This document shows, piece by piece, positions 21,395 through 31,327 of a DNA stretch of 64,000 nucleotides. The stretch lies in assembly GCA_036867785.1 (NCBI GenBank), contig CP145409.1:248001-312000 (forward strand), read 5' to 3'. Position numbers and translations under genes: made by a program. The notes beneath the pieces are model-generated. The model saw only the letters and a program-made list of their open reading frames with translations, was not told the DNA's origin and ran no database searches. Position 1 is the stretch's first letter. Each line of letters begins with the position of its first letter. Source of the DNA: Plasmodiophora brassicae. Lineage: Eukaryota; Endomyxa: Phytomyxea; Phytomyxea; Plasmodiophorida.

Positions 21395-22279
21395 ATGCAG
21401 CGTTGGGCACAGCGCCTGTTGTCCTTTCAGCAACTGGCCGCATCCCCCTGTCGTTTCTCAACCAGATCGACAACTCGTCAACTTGCGCAGGCGTTCATCG
21501 ATGATATCACCAGGATGAAACGCGAGATCGCGTACAAAGATGCAGGCGTCCGCCTTATTGCTTTCAGGATCACCACTCCTGACGGCATCCACGACGACGT
21601 CGGCATTCGTCAGTATGTGGCGAGCGTGAAGCGCATGTCGAAGTCCATTGGCGGCATCAAGTTCGAGGTCCGCGATATCGCCCCCGAGCAAGTAGAGGAT
21701 GCTGTCAGTCAGGCCAACGGCGACGATTCCGTCCATGCCATTCTCGTATTGCGCCCGGGTCACCACGCCAAACACGCGCGTAGCCTGATAGCGGCACCGA
21801 AGGATGTAGAGAAGGACGAGATCGCTGCCAGTGCGGTCACGCACATCTGCGAACAGCACAATGCGATTCGCGGGCGCACCTTGACCGTTATCAACGACTC
21901 GTCAACGCTCGGTAGGCCGCTTGCCCGACTTCTCGTCGAACGTCATGCCGCATCAGTCTTCACGATCGACGTTGAGACCGGCGCCGTCTTCGAGCACTCG
22001 CAAGATGGCGTATCACGTCGATCGACTTCATCCTTTCGGGACGCATGCTCGTCGTCATCGACCATCGTTGTCGCGCCCAGCGACGCGAATTTTACGATCC
22101 CGCCCGACTGGGTGAAGCCGGGATCCGTTGTCGTCAACGTCAGTCCACACGGTGACGCGGCATTAGACCGCGTGGACCAGGACCGGGTCGCCGTCGTCGA
22201 CCACGTCGGCGCCGTCACCGTCGCCATTCTGTTGAGGAACGCCTTTCATCTCGCGCGCGCCGCGTCGAAATCAAAATAA
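21395..22279 (+). CDS. MTD1-like methylenetetrahydrofolate dehydrogenase, probably mitochondrial
   Basis: Intronless, 294 aa. The chosen ATG gives an Arg/Ser-rich leader (MQRWAQRLLSFQQL...) fitting a mitochondrial targeting peptide; an earlier in-frame ATG exists at 21329. The C-terminal Rossmann half carries GRTLTVINDSSTLGRPLARL, corresponding to the NRSEIVGRPLA segment of yeast Mtd1, then PPDWVKPGSVVVNVS and finally GAVTVAILLRNAFHLAR, close to VTIAMLLRNMLRLVR of Mtd1. The family oxidises 5,10-methylenetetrahydrofolate with NAD. The N-terminal catalytic half is more divergent, but ASVKRMSKSIGGIKFEV sits where the conserved SYVRNK-type helix and substrate loop belong. Confidence 0.8.
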   Translation: MQRWAQRLLSFQQLAASPCRFSTRSTTRQLAQAFIDDITRMKREIAYKDAGVRLIAFRITTPDGIHDDVGIRQYVASVKRMSKSIGGIKFEVRDIAPEQVEDAVSQANGDDSVHAILVLRPGHHAKHARSLIAAPKDVEKDEIAASAVTHICEQHNAIRGRTLTVINDSSTLGRPLARLLVERHAASVFTIDVETGAVFEHSQDGVSRRSTSSFRDACSSSSTIVVAPSDANFTIPPDWVKPGSVVVNVSPHGDAALDRVDQDRVAVVDHVGAVTVAILLRNAFHLARAASKSK

Positions 22280-22666
22280 ACGTCATGTTTGGTATATCGA
22301 CACCTGCTGTACGGAAGTAGGTACATACGACGGTCAAAGTTCGAGACAACCCGCCGAAAGTTTGATTGACGGGTATATTCAGAGTTTTAATCTGCATAGA
22401 TGATCGTTATAGGACACGTCCGGACGACCAATCCAGACGAGGCCGGTACAGCCGTATAGGGCGTCGACCCTGCCTCAGCCTATGCTGCTAGGCTGGAACT
22501 GAATCCGACAGGCCCAGGGGTTTAAAAATGCTTTTCCGTTCAGCCAAGTAGGCCTTGCACATGGGCAAGGCCCTTGGCGCACATCTTCGGACGCCGTCTG
22601 CGATCGGGTGGCTTGGCAGGAGAAATGAGAGGCGACGAGGGGATAACAGCAAATGCAGGCAACTGG
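22280..22666. other. Convergent intergenic region
   Basis: Lies between the stops of the MTD1-like and PP2C genes. No coding signal is evident, and it is presumed to hold both 3' ends. Confidence 0.3.
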
Positions 22667-23946
22667 TCAACCACCGCATCGGTAGGGACTATCCGTTCTA
22701 ATGACACCAAGCCACGTATCAGAACGATGCAGTTCTACTATGGAACGAGGTGGGGACCCACTTGTCTTTGAAACCGCATCCAGTTTCTGGAAACCTATGA
22801 CAATAACGGTGATGTTGTCGTCGCTCTGCCTCCGAATCGCCTCTTGTACCAGGAATTCGCTAGCGGCATCAACGCTATCATGACTAACACACATTCGTCA
22901 GCACGACGTAATCGGAAAATAATCAACGTCCAACTGACGCGAAAAGGTGTGATCTGACGAACTGAACTGCCTCTTCAGATCCAATAACGTCCCAAAGTCC
23001 ATCGCAAGCCAATATAACGAACTCATCAGCAGCATCGATGTTAACCTAAGAAACTTTGTCACGAATGCCCACAGCGAATTGCAATGTTGACGTACAAGTT
23101 GTGTCTCAGGTTGAGCTGTTAGCCCTTTAGTCTTCAAACCCAGATCACGGTCGAAGTCACCAATTGCTCTTGAAACATCGAGTACGCCGTTGAGCATATC
23201 CCATTCAACCGTCCCCCCATTCTTTTCCACACGGACGCGCTCTTCAAGCCTAGCAGCAGCACCATCACGTGAATACACATACAATCGCCAAATTTTCAGC
23301 ATGCCTTACGAGGTGGGTTTGTGATCATCCGTAAGCAGAATTGCCTGCCCACCACGACAAAGGACAGCTCGAGAATCGCCAGCATGGGCGATCGTTAAAG
23401 TGCTGTCGCTGGCCGAGTAAATTGCGGATACGCACACGGATCCAGACTCTTCATTGCTCAGTCGAGCCGTGTCCAAAAACTGCCTGTCCGTCAGCAAGAA
23501 CCTGTGCGCCCACTTGTCAGCGCGCAATGTAACCAGACCCGCTCACGCACCAGTACCCTTTAACCATGGCTTCAGCCATATTTCGACTGAATGGAACGCT
23601 CCGAGCGATATTTTCATGTAGATACCGTTTGCAGAACTCAGCAGCCGCGACACCCGCATGGCCATCAAAGAGGCCAACGTACACCGACTGGTGTGTCAGC
23701 GGGAAAAACTCGGGTGCCTCAAGAGCTTTGTCGACCAAAGCTCTTTGCACGAGATCGTTGAAACGGTGATAAATGACGTGTTTATCCTCCATGACCGTTC
23801 TTCGACCTCTGTCCTGGTGGACGCCATGTCGGATAAGTATAGAACTGTGTTAGCGTCAGCAAGAGTGTTTGACAACTATTGCATAGGTCGTACCTGCAAT
23901 GGCAGCACGTCTTCTCCTCGTCCATGTCGTGATCCCGTTGGCTCAT
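22667..23946 (-). CDS. PP2C-type (PPM) Ser/Thr protein phosphatase
   Basis: Six exons: 23946-23894, 23844-23557, 23501-23310, 23249-23096, 23045-22939, 22883-22667 (introns 49, 55, 60, 50 and 55 nt); 336 aa. All signature motifs appear in order once spliced: [22 protein letters not shown] with its metal-binding Asp, [37 protein letters not shown] and [10 protein letters not shown]. Active-site metal ligands are therefore all present. The enzyme removes phosphate from Ser/Thr and is usually soluble. The first exon adds a small Cys/His-rich leader ([10 protein letters not shown]). An in-frame upstream ATG at 24081 could extend the N-terminus. Each splice join was fixed by restoring a PP2C motif. 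Confidence 0.93.
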
Positions 23947-24289
23947 GGGACGACGATCAATAGTCGGACATGCCGGCACCGTGGTCGTCCCGCGCCGGCC
24001 CGCTCCGACGACGTTTCCGTTGGCAATGATTATGTCGCCCCTCAGCCTGTGACTATCCCCACACGCCGACGTTGTTCGCACTCACGATCGGCAATCGCCG
24101 CAGCCACCAATCCCGTTCGTCGTCAAGCAACAACGGACTGGCAGAAAATGCGCGGCCCGACAGAAATATTGCGCCGTCACTCGGGGAACGTCAGCGGCGA
24201 CGAATTGGCGGGAACTTGTCCGAGCCTGCGATATGGTCTCCCCTAGCTCGTGTACACGTATGATTTCTGACTGGGAAAGAATGATGGAT
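23947..24289. other. Upstream region of the PP2C gene
   Basis: No independent gene recognised. Open frames here include a possible N-terminal extension of PP2C on the minus strand. The region ends at the 77-bp tandem duplication. Confidence 0.3.
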
Positions 24290-24443
24290 GAGCAGCATCT
24301 GTTCCTGCCAGGTGACCAAACCTTTATTGCAGGCAAGCCATAACCGTGTTCCATTCGATTAACAAAGAGCAGCATCTGTTCTTGCCAGGTGACCAAACCT
24401 TTATTGCAGGCAAGCCATAACCGTGTTCCATTCGATGAACAAA
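24290..24443. repeat. 77-bp tandem duplication
   Basis: Two head-to-tail copies of 77 bases (24290-24366 and 24367-24443), each starting GAGCAGCATCTGTTC and containing CAAACCTTTATTGCAGGC. They differ at only a few positions (C/T in TTCCTG against TTCTTG, T/G in GATTAAC against GATGAAC). The unit is not a multiple of three and lies in the divergent region between the PP2C and USP genes, so it is probably non-coding. The near-identity suggests a recent event. Confidence 0.95.
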
Positions 24444-24727
24444 GACCCACAACATCCTGGTATAATTATCGTTGTATTGCTGCCAATGGTATGCGTCAGT
24501 GTAAAATTATGCACCTGTGTATTTAGAGTGCCTTCCTCGACAAATGAGCGCCGTGCCGCCGACAAAACATGGCTGGCCCAGCGCAAGCGGTCTTTTGATT
24601 CGATCCGCAGCGTCGGGCGGGTGTCCGCTCTGCGCCGTCTCCATGCTTTGTGATTGCAAGTCCGTGGCGGCGTCCGCACGGAGTGTTTGCGCACCGCCAC
24701 GATTCAGGCTTCCAGAGCCGACTCCCG

Positions 24728-26454
24728 ATGGGGATTGTCGTTGAATGCCATGCCAAGGTGGCCGGCAACCCGCTCCCTAGGCGTCTAGAGTTCGTTAAAC
24801 CCCGGTTCGGGAGGAACGGGGTCGCACAGCATCGATCTGGGAAGCAGGAGAAGAATGAGTGCGAGCTAGTCCCCGTTGCTCTGCAGTGGGCTAAACCATT
24901 CGGGTCCGCATGCGGCCTTCAGAACCTGGGCAACACATGCTTTCTGAACAGCGTCATTCAGTGCTTGACGCACACGGCCCCACTTGCCAACCTGTTCCTC
25001 GGCGGCATTCATCAGAATTGCCGGGCCCGCGCAAGAAACCAATTCTGTATGCTGTGCTTCCTGCAGCAGCATGTCCCGATGGCTCTCCAAGGCGGCGCAC
25101 CGAAATCGCCTCGTCATCTCGTTGGAAACCTGCGCACGTTGTCGTCGTCGTTCCGTCCGGGACGCCAGGAGGATTCCCACGAATTCCTCTGTAAGTGCCT
25201 CGAAGCCATGCAGAAATCGAGCCCTGCAGCGAAAATCGTCGATTCCATTTTCGGCGGGCGCTTCCGATCTCAGGTCCGCTGCCGATCCTGCTCCGGAACG
25301 TCTGACGCATTCGACCCATTCTTCGACGTTTCCCTGGAGCTCATCCGCGCTTCGAGCGTTCAGCAGGCGCTGAAACATTTCACGGCGCCCGAAATCCTGT
25401 CGGGGCAGAACATGTACTTGTGCGGCAAATGCCACAAGCGCTCTGTGGCAGAGAAGCGACTAACCATCGACGTCGCGCCGCCCGTCCTGACGATTCAGTT
25501 GAAGAGGTTCCTGTGCACGGGCGCCAAGATCAACAAGCCCGTCCAGTATGGACATTACCTCGACCTGGCTCCATTCGTCAGTGGGAAAGCCTCTGGGGCG
25601 ACGTACACGCTTTTCGGCCTCGTCGTCCACATCGGCTCTGGGCCGAGGTCTGGTCATTACGTCGCCTACGTGAAGGGTTCGAATGGCACCTGGTACTGTA
25701 TGGATGACGAATGCGTCAGCAAGACGAGCGCTGATAACGTATGAACCGCTGGCGGCTACGGTTTTGCCCGTTCACTTACGTGTTCGTCCAGGTTCTGCAA
25801 CAGAAACCATACCTGCTCTTCTATTCGAAGAACGCGCCCGCCGGTACGCCAAAGGCACGTCGTCCCGAGCCGGCCCCATGCCGGTTGCCAGCACCGGCGG
25901 CGCCGTCCCGAAGGGCCGACGAGTTCCTCAAATCAATGGAAGGTGACCTGGTTGGTAGGAACGAGCAAACGGGCGTTGCTGCTCCCCAATCAGTCGCTGC
26001 TTCTGCTGAAGCTGTTGCCTCGAACGCTGTTCCTCCTAATCACAGTTCCGGTGGCCATGCTGCGATCTCCATTGGACCTGTTGGTGGTCGCCCTGTTGCG
26101 TCTCAGCTGTGTAAACGCCAACGGAAGCTGATGGTGCTAGTATCTCGTCAGCGACAACGGTACTACCCTCTTCATCTGCGACGTCCCACGCCTGGCGGTG
26201 GCGTCTTTCTGACCGCTGTCGATCCATCGGCTGTCATGCGCCCGCGCAACCTGGCAACGTGGGAGAACAGCAACGACGACGGTTTCGAAAGACGCGTCCT
26301 GTTGCGTCAGCATCAGGATGATGTCAGCGAATTGCCTCGCACCGATTGGGACGTTGATTACGATCGCGGCAGGACGAAGAAAGTGAAGCGACGTCGTGTG
26401 CACGCCCCCGGCAACCCGTTCCAGCATAAAGCGAACCAGAAGCATTCTGCCTGA
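24728..26454 (+). CDS. Ubiquitin-specific protease of the USP36/USP42 type
   Basis: Exons 24728-25738 and 25792-26454 with a 53-nt intron; 557 aa. The Cys box is GLQNLGNTCFLNSVIQCL, with catalytic Cys near residue 71; the His box is GSGPRSGHYVAYV, followed by NGTWYCMDDECV. Between them are the two zinc-ribbon pairs (CRSC and CGKC) and QEDSHEFL. The intron joins ADN to VLQQKPYLLFY, the final strand of the USP fold. The tail ends in a basic segment, VDYDRGRTKKVKRRR, that resembles the conserved C-terminus of USP36 (a nucleolar enzyme that deubiquitinates ribosome-biogenesis factors). An upstream in-frame ATG at 24650 is possible. Nucleolar location is inferred from the tail only. Confidence 0.9.
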
Positions 26455-26505
26455 ATACACACCGGAGAGCCTACGGTCGTTGTAGTAGAGCAATGTGACG
26501 GTGGT

Positions 26506-29500
26506 TTAACTTTGAGCGGCAGGAACCTGTGGCTTCCGCGCTGGCGTATTCCCGTCCGCTTGGGCTTGCTCCTCTTCAGGCAGCTGGACCTCTCGGCACT
26601 TGATGCACTTCCTGAACGGGTTCGGCACGAACCAGTGAACGGGGAAGGTCGCGACCGCCCAGACCAGGCCCTTCTTCGATGCCCACGAAGGCTCCAGCTC
26701 ATGCAGGCCGCCGACTGGGCACGCACGGTTCTTGGTCCTGTGGTCGTCCTCATACAGCGTCTGCTTGCTGGGATGCGCCTTGCGCGGCTTCCTCGGCGCC
26801 CGAACGGCAACACGCGGTCTCCCCGGCCTGGTCGCCCTCCTGCTGCTTTCAGTGGCTGTCGGGATCGCCTGCGATGCTTCCACTGCCGCAGGCACAACGT
26901 CCTCGGGCGTCGGCCCTTGTCCATCAACCGCAGCAGGGGCCTCTGATACAGGAGGCTCCTGACCAGCTTCCGCCGACTGCTCTGGCGCCTCGGTCGGTGC
27001 GTCGTCATCGTCTCCGAACATGCCGAACAGATTCCACGATTTCTTCTTCTTTGGCTTGGCGTCCTCGTCGGCAGCATCCGGGTCACCTACCGCGGCGCCT
27101 GCCTCGTCCTTGATTGCCTCAGACGTGGCTTCCGGTCCATCCGGCGTCTGCTCGGAAGCGCGACGAGATTCAGGCGACCCCTTCTGGCCATCACTGGGCA
27201 TTGCGGCCGCGCTGCTAACGTTGCTGGCCTCAGCGGGTGCCACGCCCTGATCTGGGACCTCAACGAGAGCCGGCGTAATCGGTGTGCCATGCCGGCCAGC
27301 GTGATCATCCGACGGTCGTCTTGAATCACGCGCCCGATCCGACGCCAGCGACGACTTCCGGGAGCCCGCGGGGACCTGACCGAGAGGCGGCGTAATTGGC
27401 GTCCCATGACGGTCGACCTTTCCAGCCCGCTCGTCAGGCGCCTGAGCACGATCCGACGCCTGCGTCTGCCGCCTGGAACCCTGGGACGCTTCGGCGACAG
27501 GTGGCGTAATCGGTGTCCCATGACGGTCGGTCTTTCCAGCCCGTTCGTCAGGTGCCTGCGGAGCACGATCCGACGCCTGCGTCTGCCGCCTGGAACCCTG
27601 GGGCGCTTCGGCGACAGGTGGCGTAATCGGCGTCCCATGACGGTTGTTCCGGTCGGTCACGTCGTCTGAAGGCAAACTCGAATCCCCCGCCTGGTTGGCC
27701 ACTTGGGATGGTCTCCTCGATGCTGTGGGGACTTGGGTCGGCGTCTGACGCGGGTCGACCGGGCCAGCCGACTCGACAGGTGTCTGGGGTCGATTCGGGA
27801 CGTGTGACCCAGTGTTCGCGTCAGGGCGAGATGGGCTCGTTGGTGCGCCATGGTCGTCGTTCCTGGCAGTCACGTCGCCGGGACGTTGTGAATCACTCGT
27901 CCGGTTCGGCGGCACCTGCGATGACTTCCGGGACCCTGTGGCGACGTGGCCGAGAGGCGGCGTAATTGGGGAACCGTGTCGATCAGTTCTCTCATCGTCA
28001 TTGATTCCAGTGGCGCTGGGTGTACGCTGCTCATCGCCGGCTGGCGACGCTGCGACAGCGTCATCGTCCGGTGGTGGCCCAGCCTGTGCTCCTGGAGGCC
28101 CCGTCCTCCGACTGAACCAAGGCCTGCGGGCACCCGACCCATCATCGGCGTCGACCTGACTCGGTACCGCTGCAGCAGACTGATGAGCAGGCGGGTCGCT
28201 GTCAGGCTTGTCGATCGATCGGTGGTTGGAAGGGTCGTCCGGGCGCCCTGTCCCATTGTCATCGTCGTTGTCGTCGGGGCGGCCCCACCAATTCCATTTC
28301 GTCGCGGCACCGGGATCGTCCGGGACGTCGCTGGCGATCCGATCGTCCCGACCGCGTCCTTGACTATCCGGTAATGAAGCGGGTCCCTTGTCGTCTTCAG
28401 CTGGATCGACAGGTGCCTGATGACGATTCCGCCGGGGGTTGCCACTGGTGTTGTCGGCACCTTGAAGATCGGCTGGCTGAGCAGTGTCCTGACCGCTTGG
28501 GACGGTAGGTGCGCCGCCATCACGACGACGTCGCCGCCTGGCGTCATCACCATCGTCATCGTCATTGTCTCGCTCGGGTGCCTGTTCGTTGGCATTGTTG
28601 CTGTCCCAAGCGCCTCTGTTGTCATCCGGTGCGGCGTCATTGCTCTCATCGGCATCGGCATCGGTACCTGGGCGTCGGTTCCGCCTCCGACGGCCCCGGC
28701 GACGCTCATCGTCATTGGGGACATCGACGGCGTTGGACCCCAGTCGACGACTCTGCCGCCTGATGGCACGAGATTCATCGTCTGCATCAGCAGTGTCTCC
28801 CTGATCAACCGGGCGTGGACGGCCGGAAGGCTCGTCGCCCTGATGGTCGAGCGGGCCACTGTTGGACGGCTGTGACTTCCACCAGGGCTCTGCTGGCGCA
28901 CCAGCACCGGCGTCCTCGTCAGCACCAGGCGCAGAAGCGTCACCTGGGTCAGGACGATGACGATCACGACGACGACGCTGCTCACTAATGTCGGGAACAA
29001 GTTCAGCTCCGGCCTTGTCAGTCGCCGGTGACTCATTGTCCTCAGGCCTGCTCCACCGATCCCGCCCCGTCGGGCCGTCGTCGCTCGCCTGAGGTGCTTC
29101 GTCGCGATGTACTCCGTCAGAATCGCGATTCGGATCTGCCGGTTCCGCCTGGTCTGGTCGGTTCCATCGATCCCACCAAGATGACCCGTCGTCGTCGTCT
29201 GCCTGACGATCCCCATGACGTTGCTCTGGATCAGGATCGCGACTCGTGCGCTCCGCCATATTAGCCGGCGTTGCATCCTCTTGTTCAGGCTGGTTCCACC
29301 GATCCCACCACGATGGACCATCATCGCCTGCCTGAGGAGCCTCGCTGCGATGGCCTCGGTCGGGACCACCAGGAGTCGCCGGGCGATTCGCCTGCTCCGT
29401 TGGTGGCGAACCCGCCTGCTCTGGCTGGTTCCATCGATCCCGCCACGATGGACCGTCGTCACCAGCCGCAGGTGGCTCGTTGCGATGCTCGTCGATGTTG

Positions 29501-29943
29501 TTCCGCCCAGGATCAGGATCCGCTGGTGAGGAATCGGCCTGCGCCGGTCCGTTCCATTGATCCCACCATGATGAACCATTGCTACCCGTTTGAGGGGCGT
29601 CGTCGCGACGCCTCGAAGTGGTATCCGGAACAGCAGACGTCTCCTCGCGTGCCCTGGGCGATTCTTGTGCAGGTTGCACTGGTTGGGCGGGCGCGGCGTC
29701 GTCGTTATCGTCCTGCGGGAGATCGCGTTGCCGACGTCGTCGACGGCGAACGGGTTCGCTATCAGGATCGGGCTGTTCGGCGCTATCTGGCGCCCGGCGT
29801 GGGGCGTCATCAGCGTCCTGGGCATCCGCTGTAGGCATCGGCGGCGGTGTTGCCGCGTTCTCGCCTGGATCGGCCTCTACGTTGTCGTCATTGTCGCTTT
29901 CGTATCGGCGACGACGCCGACGGTGATATCGTCGCCGAGGCAT
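26506..29943 (-). CDS. 1,145-aa disordered protein with two internal repeat arrays
   Basis: One uninterrupted open frame. It begins with an Arg-rich patch (MPRRRYHRRRRRRYESD). The first third has about five imperfect repeats around the motif SWWDRWNQPEQ, separated by Asp/Pro/Arg-rich linkers. The middle is Asp/Arg/Pro-rich low complexity. From about residue 660 a second array repeats DRHGTPITPPVAEA plus QGSRRQTQASDRA-like linkers, six or more times with degeneration. Near the end is KKKKSWNLFGMFGDDDD. The last ~90 residues look folded: RACPVGGLHELEPSWASK, a hydrophobic stretch (LVWAVATFPVHWFVPNPF) and CIKC, so a two-Cys-pair zinc site is possible. The family is unknown. A frame this long with consistent repeats supports real coding. 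The TP motifs could be phosphorylation sites (inference). Confidence 0.8.
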   Translation of the reverse strand: MPRRRYHRRRRRRYESDNDDNVEADPGENAATPPPMPTADAQDADDAPRRAPDSAEQPDPDSEPVRRRRRRQRDLPQDDNDDAAPAQPVQPAQESPRAREETSAVPDTTSRRRDDAPQTGSNGSSWWDQWNGPAQADSSPADPDPGRNNIDEHRNEPPAAGDDGPSWRDRWNQPEQAGSPPTEQANRPATPGGPDRGHRSEAPQAGDDGPSWWDRWNQPEQEDATPANMAERTSRDPDPEQRHGDRQADDDDGSSWWDRWNRPDQAEPADPNRDSDGVHRDEAPQASDDGPTGRDRWSRPEDNESPATDKAGAELVPDISEQRRRRDRHRPDPGDASAPGADEDAGAGAPAEPWWKSQPSNSGPLDHQGDEPSGRPRPVDQGDTADADDESRAIRRQSRRLGSNAVDVPNDDERRRGRRRRNRRPGTDADADESNDAAPDDNRGAWDSNNANEQAPERDNDDDDGDDARRRRRRDGGAPTVPSGQDTAQPADLQGADNTSGNPRRNRHQAPVDPAEDDKGPASLPDSQGRGRDDRIASDVPDDPGAATKWNWWGRPDDNDDDNGTGRPDDPSNHRSIDKPDSDPPAHQSAAAVPSQVDADDGSGARRPWFSRRTGPPGAQAGPPPDDDAVAASPAGDEQRTPSATGINDDERTDRHGSPITPPLGHVATGSRKSSQVPPNRTSDSQRPGDVTARNDDHGAPTSPSRPDANTGSHVPNRPQTPVESAGPVDPRQTPTQVPTASRRPSQVANQAGDSSLPSDDVTDRNNRHGTPITPPVAEAPQGSRRQTQASDRAPQAPDERAGKTDRHGTPITPPVAEASQGSRRQTQASDRAQAPDERAGKVDRHGTPITPPLGQVPAGSRKSSLASDRARDSRRPSDDHAGRHGTPITPALVEVPDQGVAPAEASNVSSAAAMPSDGQKGSPESRRASEQTPDGPEATSEAIKDEAGAAVGDPDAADEDAKPKKKKSWNLFGMFGDDDDAPTEAPEQSAEAGQEPPVSEAPAAVDGQGPTPEDVVPAAVEASQAIPTATESSRRATRPGRPRVAVRAPRKPRKAHPSKQTLYEDDHRTKNRACPVGGLHELEPSWASKKGLVWAVATFPVHWFVPNPFRKCIKCREVQLPEEEQAQADGNTPARKPQVPAAQS

Positions 29944-30307
29944 GCTTCGACGCTACCACGATTACTAGTGAAGCTATTTGCTGACCGGAGACGTTCCTTG
30001 CTTCCGATGCATGACGTCACGGCCAGCGCCGGAAGACGGGCCACTCAGGTGACGTCATCGATCGTTGTTTCCTGGGAGGCGCGATCATGGCGACACGATC
30101 GGACCCGAAGGCCTGAGGACTCGTTTCGCTGACATGTTTGCAGATGCCTGTCGCTCCAGAGCTGTCGCCAGCAACAGCAACTGACATGCTCGACGAGCAT
30201 CAAGCATAGCTCCGCCCCCTTCCGACAAGTGATTGGCCCTGTATCGTGGCATGCGTCTGTGTGTAATTAAATAGAACGTACCGGAAACGATATGCATGTG
30301 GGACTCC
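29944..30307. other. Upstream region of the 1,145-aa gene
   Basis: No gene recognised in this 364-base interval between two minus-strand genes. It must contain the promoter of the long disordered-protein gene. Confidence 0.3.
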
Positions 30308-31315
30308 TCATAACTCCTCCAATAGGCGATCGAGCTCGGCGTCAGCATCGTCGGCATCCACCGAAACAGCAGGCGTCGTCGTTGCGGTCGGTGGCACCCG
30401 CCGTTCGGAGTGCTGATCCAGTAGATCATCCAGGTCGTCCGCGATGGCGACATTGTTACGTGCAGCGCTTGGTACAGATCCGGCAGATGCCACTGCAACG
30501 GGGACCGGCTCGGTGGCAGGTGCGGGATAAGGAACTGGACGATGCGTTGTACCTGTTTCGCCCATCACCGCCTCCTTATGCCCAGGAGCAGGCGCGGCTT
30601 GCCCTGCGTCCTCGGTCGATGCGTCGGCGGCATCAGCGTACTCTTTCGGCAGCCGAAGCAGCACATGGACGGGAAGCCTTTCGAGCGATCGCGCCAGATC
30701 ATCTAGATCGATTTCGAACAAGCGTTGTGCGGCATCGCGAAGCAACGCCTGATCGTGAGCAGTGTGGTCAAACGTTTGTCGGTACGCGTCCTCATCCGCT
30801 ACAAACGATCGTCAGATACCGCTTTAGACCCTTTGGCTACTGCAGGCGTTCCTACGAGGTTCCGTTAGAAGCCGGTAGGTCAACTCGCGACGGCGTCGAC
30901 GCTCGGTGGCGGCATCGTCATCAGTCTCGATAACACCGAGCGCCCGGTTCGCGTTCGGCAGCAGCGCCCGCCTGGAGAACTTGTCCCGCCTCGGCTCGGG
31001 CGCGTCCTGCCCGGCATCATCGTCCGACCCGCCAGACTCCACTGCTGCACGTCCACCCGAATCAGCACAACCGGCGCCCGCGGTCGCATCGCAACCCGCC
31101 CGCACCTGCCGACGGAGGCGGGCGCCTCGAGAACGACGCCGTCGCTCGGGACCGATGCTCCCGCAACGTCGACCCCTTGGCGCGACGGCCGTGGCCACGA
31201 CCGCGACCGTGCATCGCGCAACAGCGACGACGTGCCGAATCACCGCCGCAGATGCGCCGCGATCACCTGCTGGACGGACGTCGTCGGTTCGACTCTGCCG
31301 TAAGGCGACAGGCAA
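30308..31315 (-). CDS. Largely disordered protein of unknown function
   Basis: Exons 31315-30856 and 30798-30308 with a 57-nt intron (GTAGGA...TTGTAG); 316 aa. The splice joins LTYRLLTEP to DEDAYRQTFDHTAHDQ in frame. Only one segment looks folded, a helical stretch across the junction (DQALLRDAAQRLFEIDLDDL, then ARSLERLPVHVLLRLPKEY). The N-terminus is Arg/Ala/Gly-rich and the C-terminal half Pro/Ala/Val-rich, ending in an acidic LxxLL-like tail (DAELDRLLEEL), with a similar IADDLDDLLDQH before it. I do not recognise the family. The first Met at 31315 is the only one upstream of the helical part, so the N-terminus may be wrong. Confidence 0.55.
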
Positions 31316-31327
31316 CCCGTACTGCTC

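Noticed and set aside
27870-29825. 651-codon frame in another register of the disordered-protein gene
   Set aside because: Long only because the repeats and GC bias suppress stops; the 1,145-aa frame is longer, has a start and keeps its repeat units.
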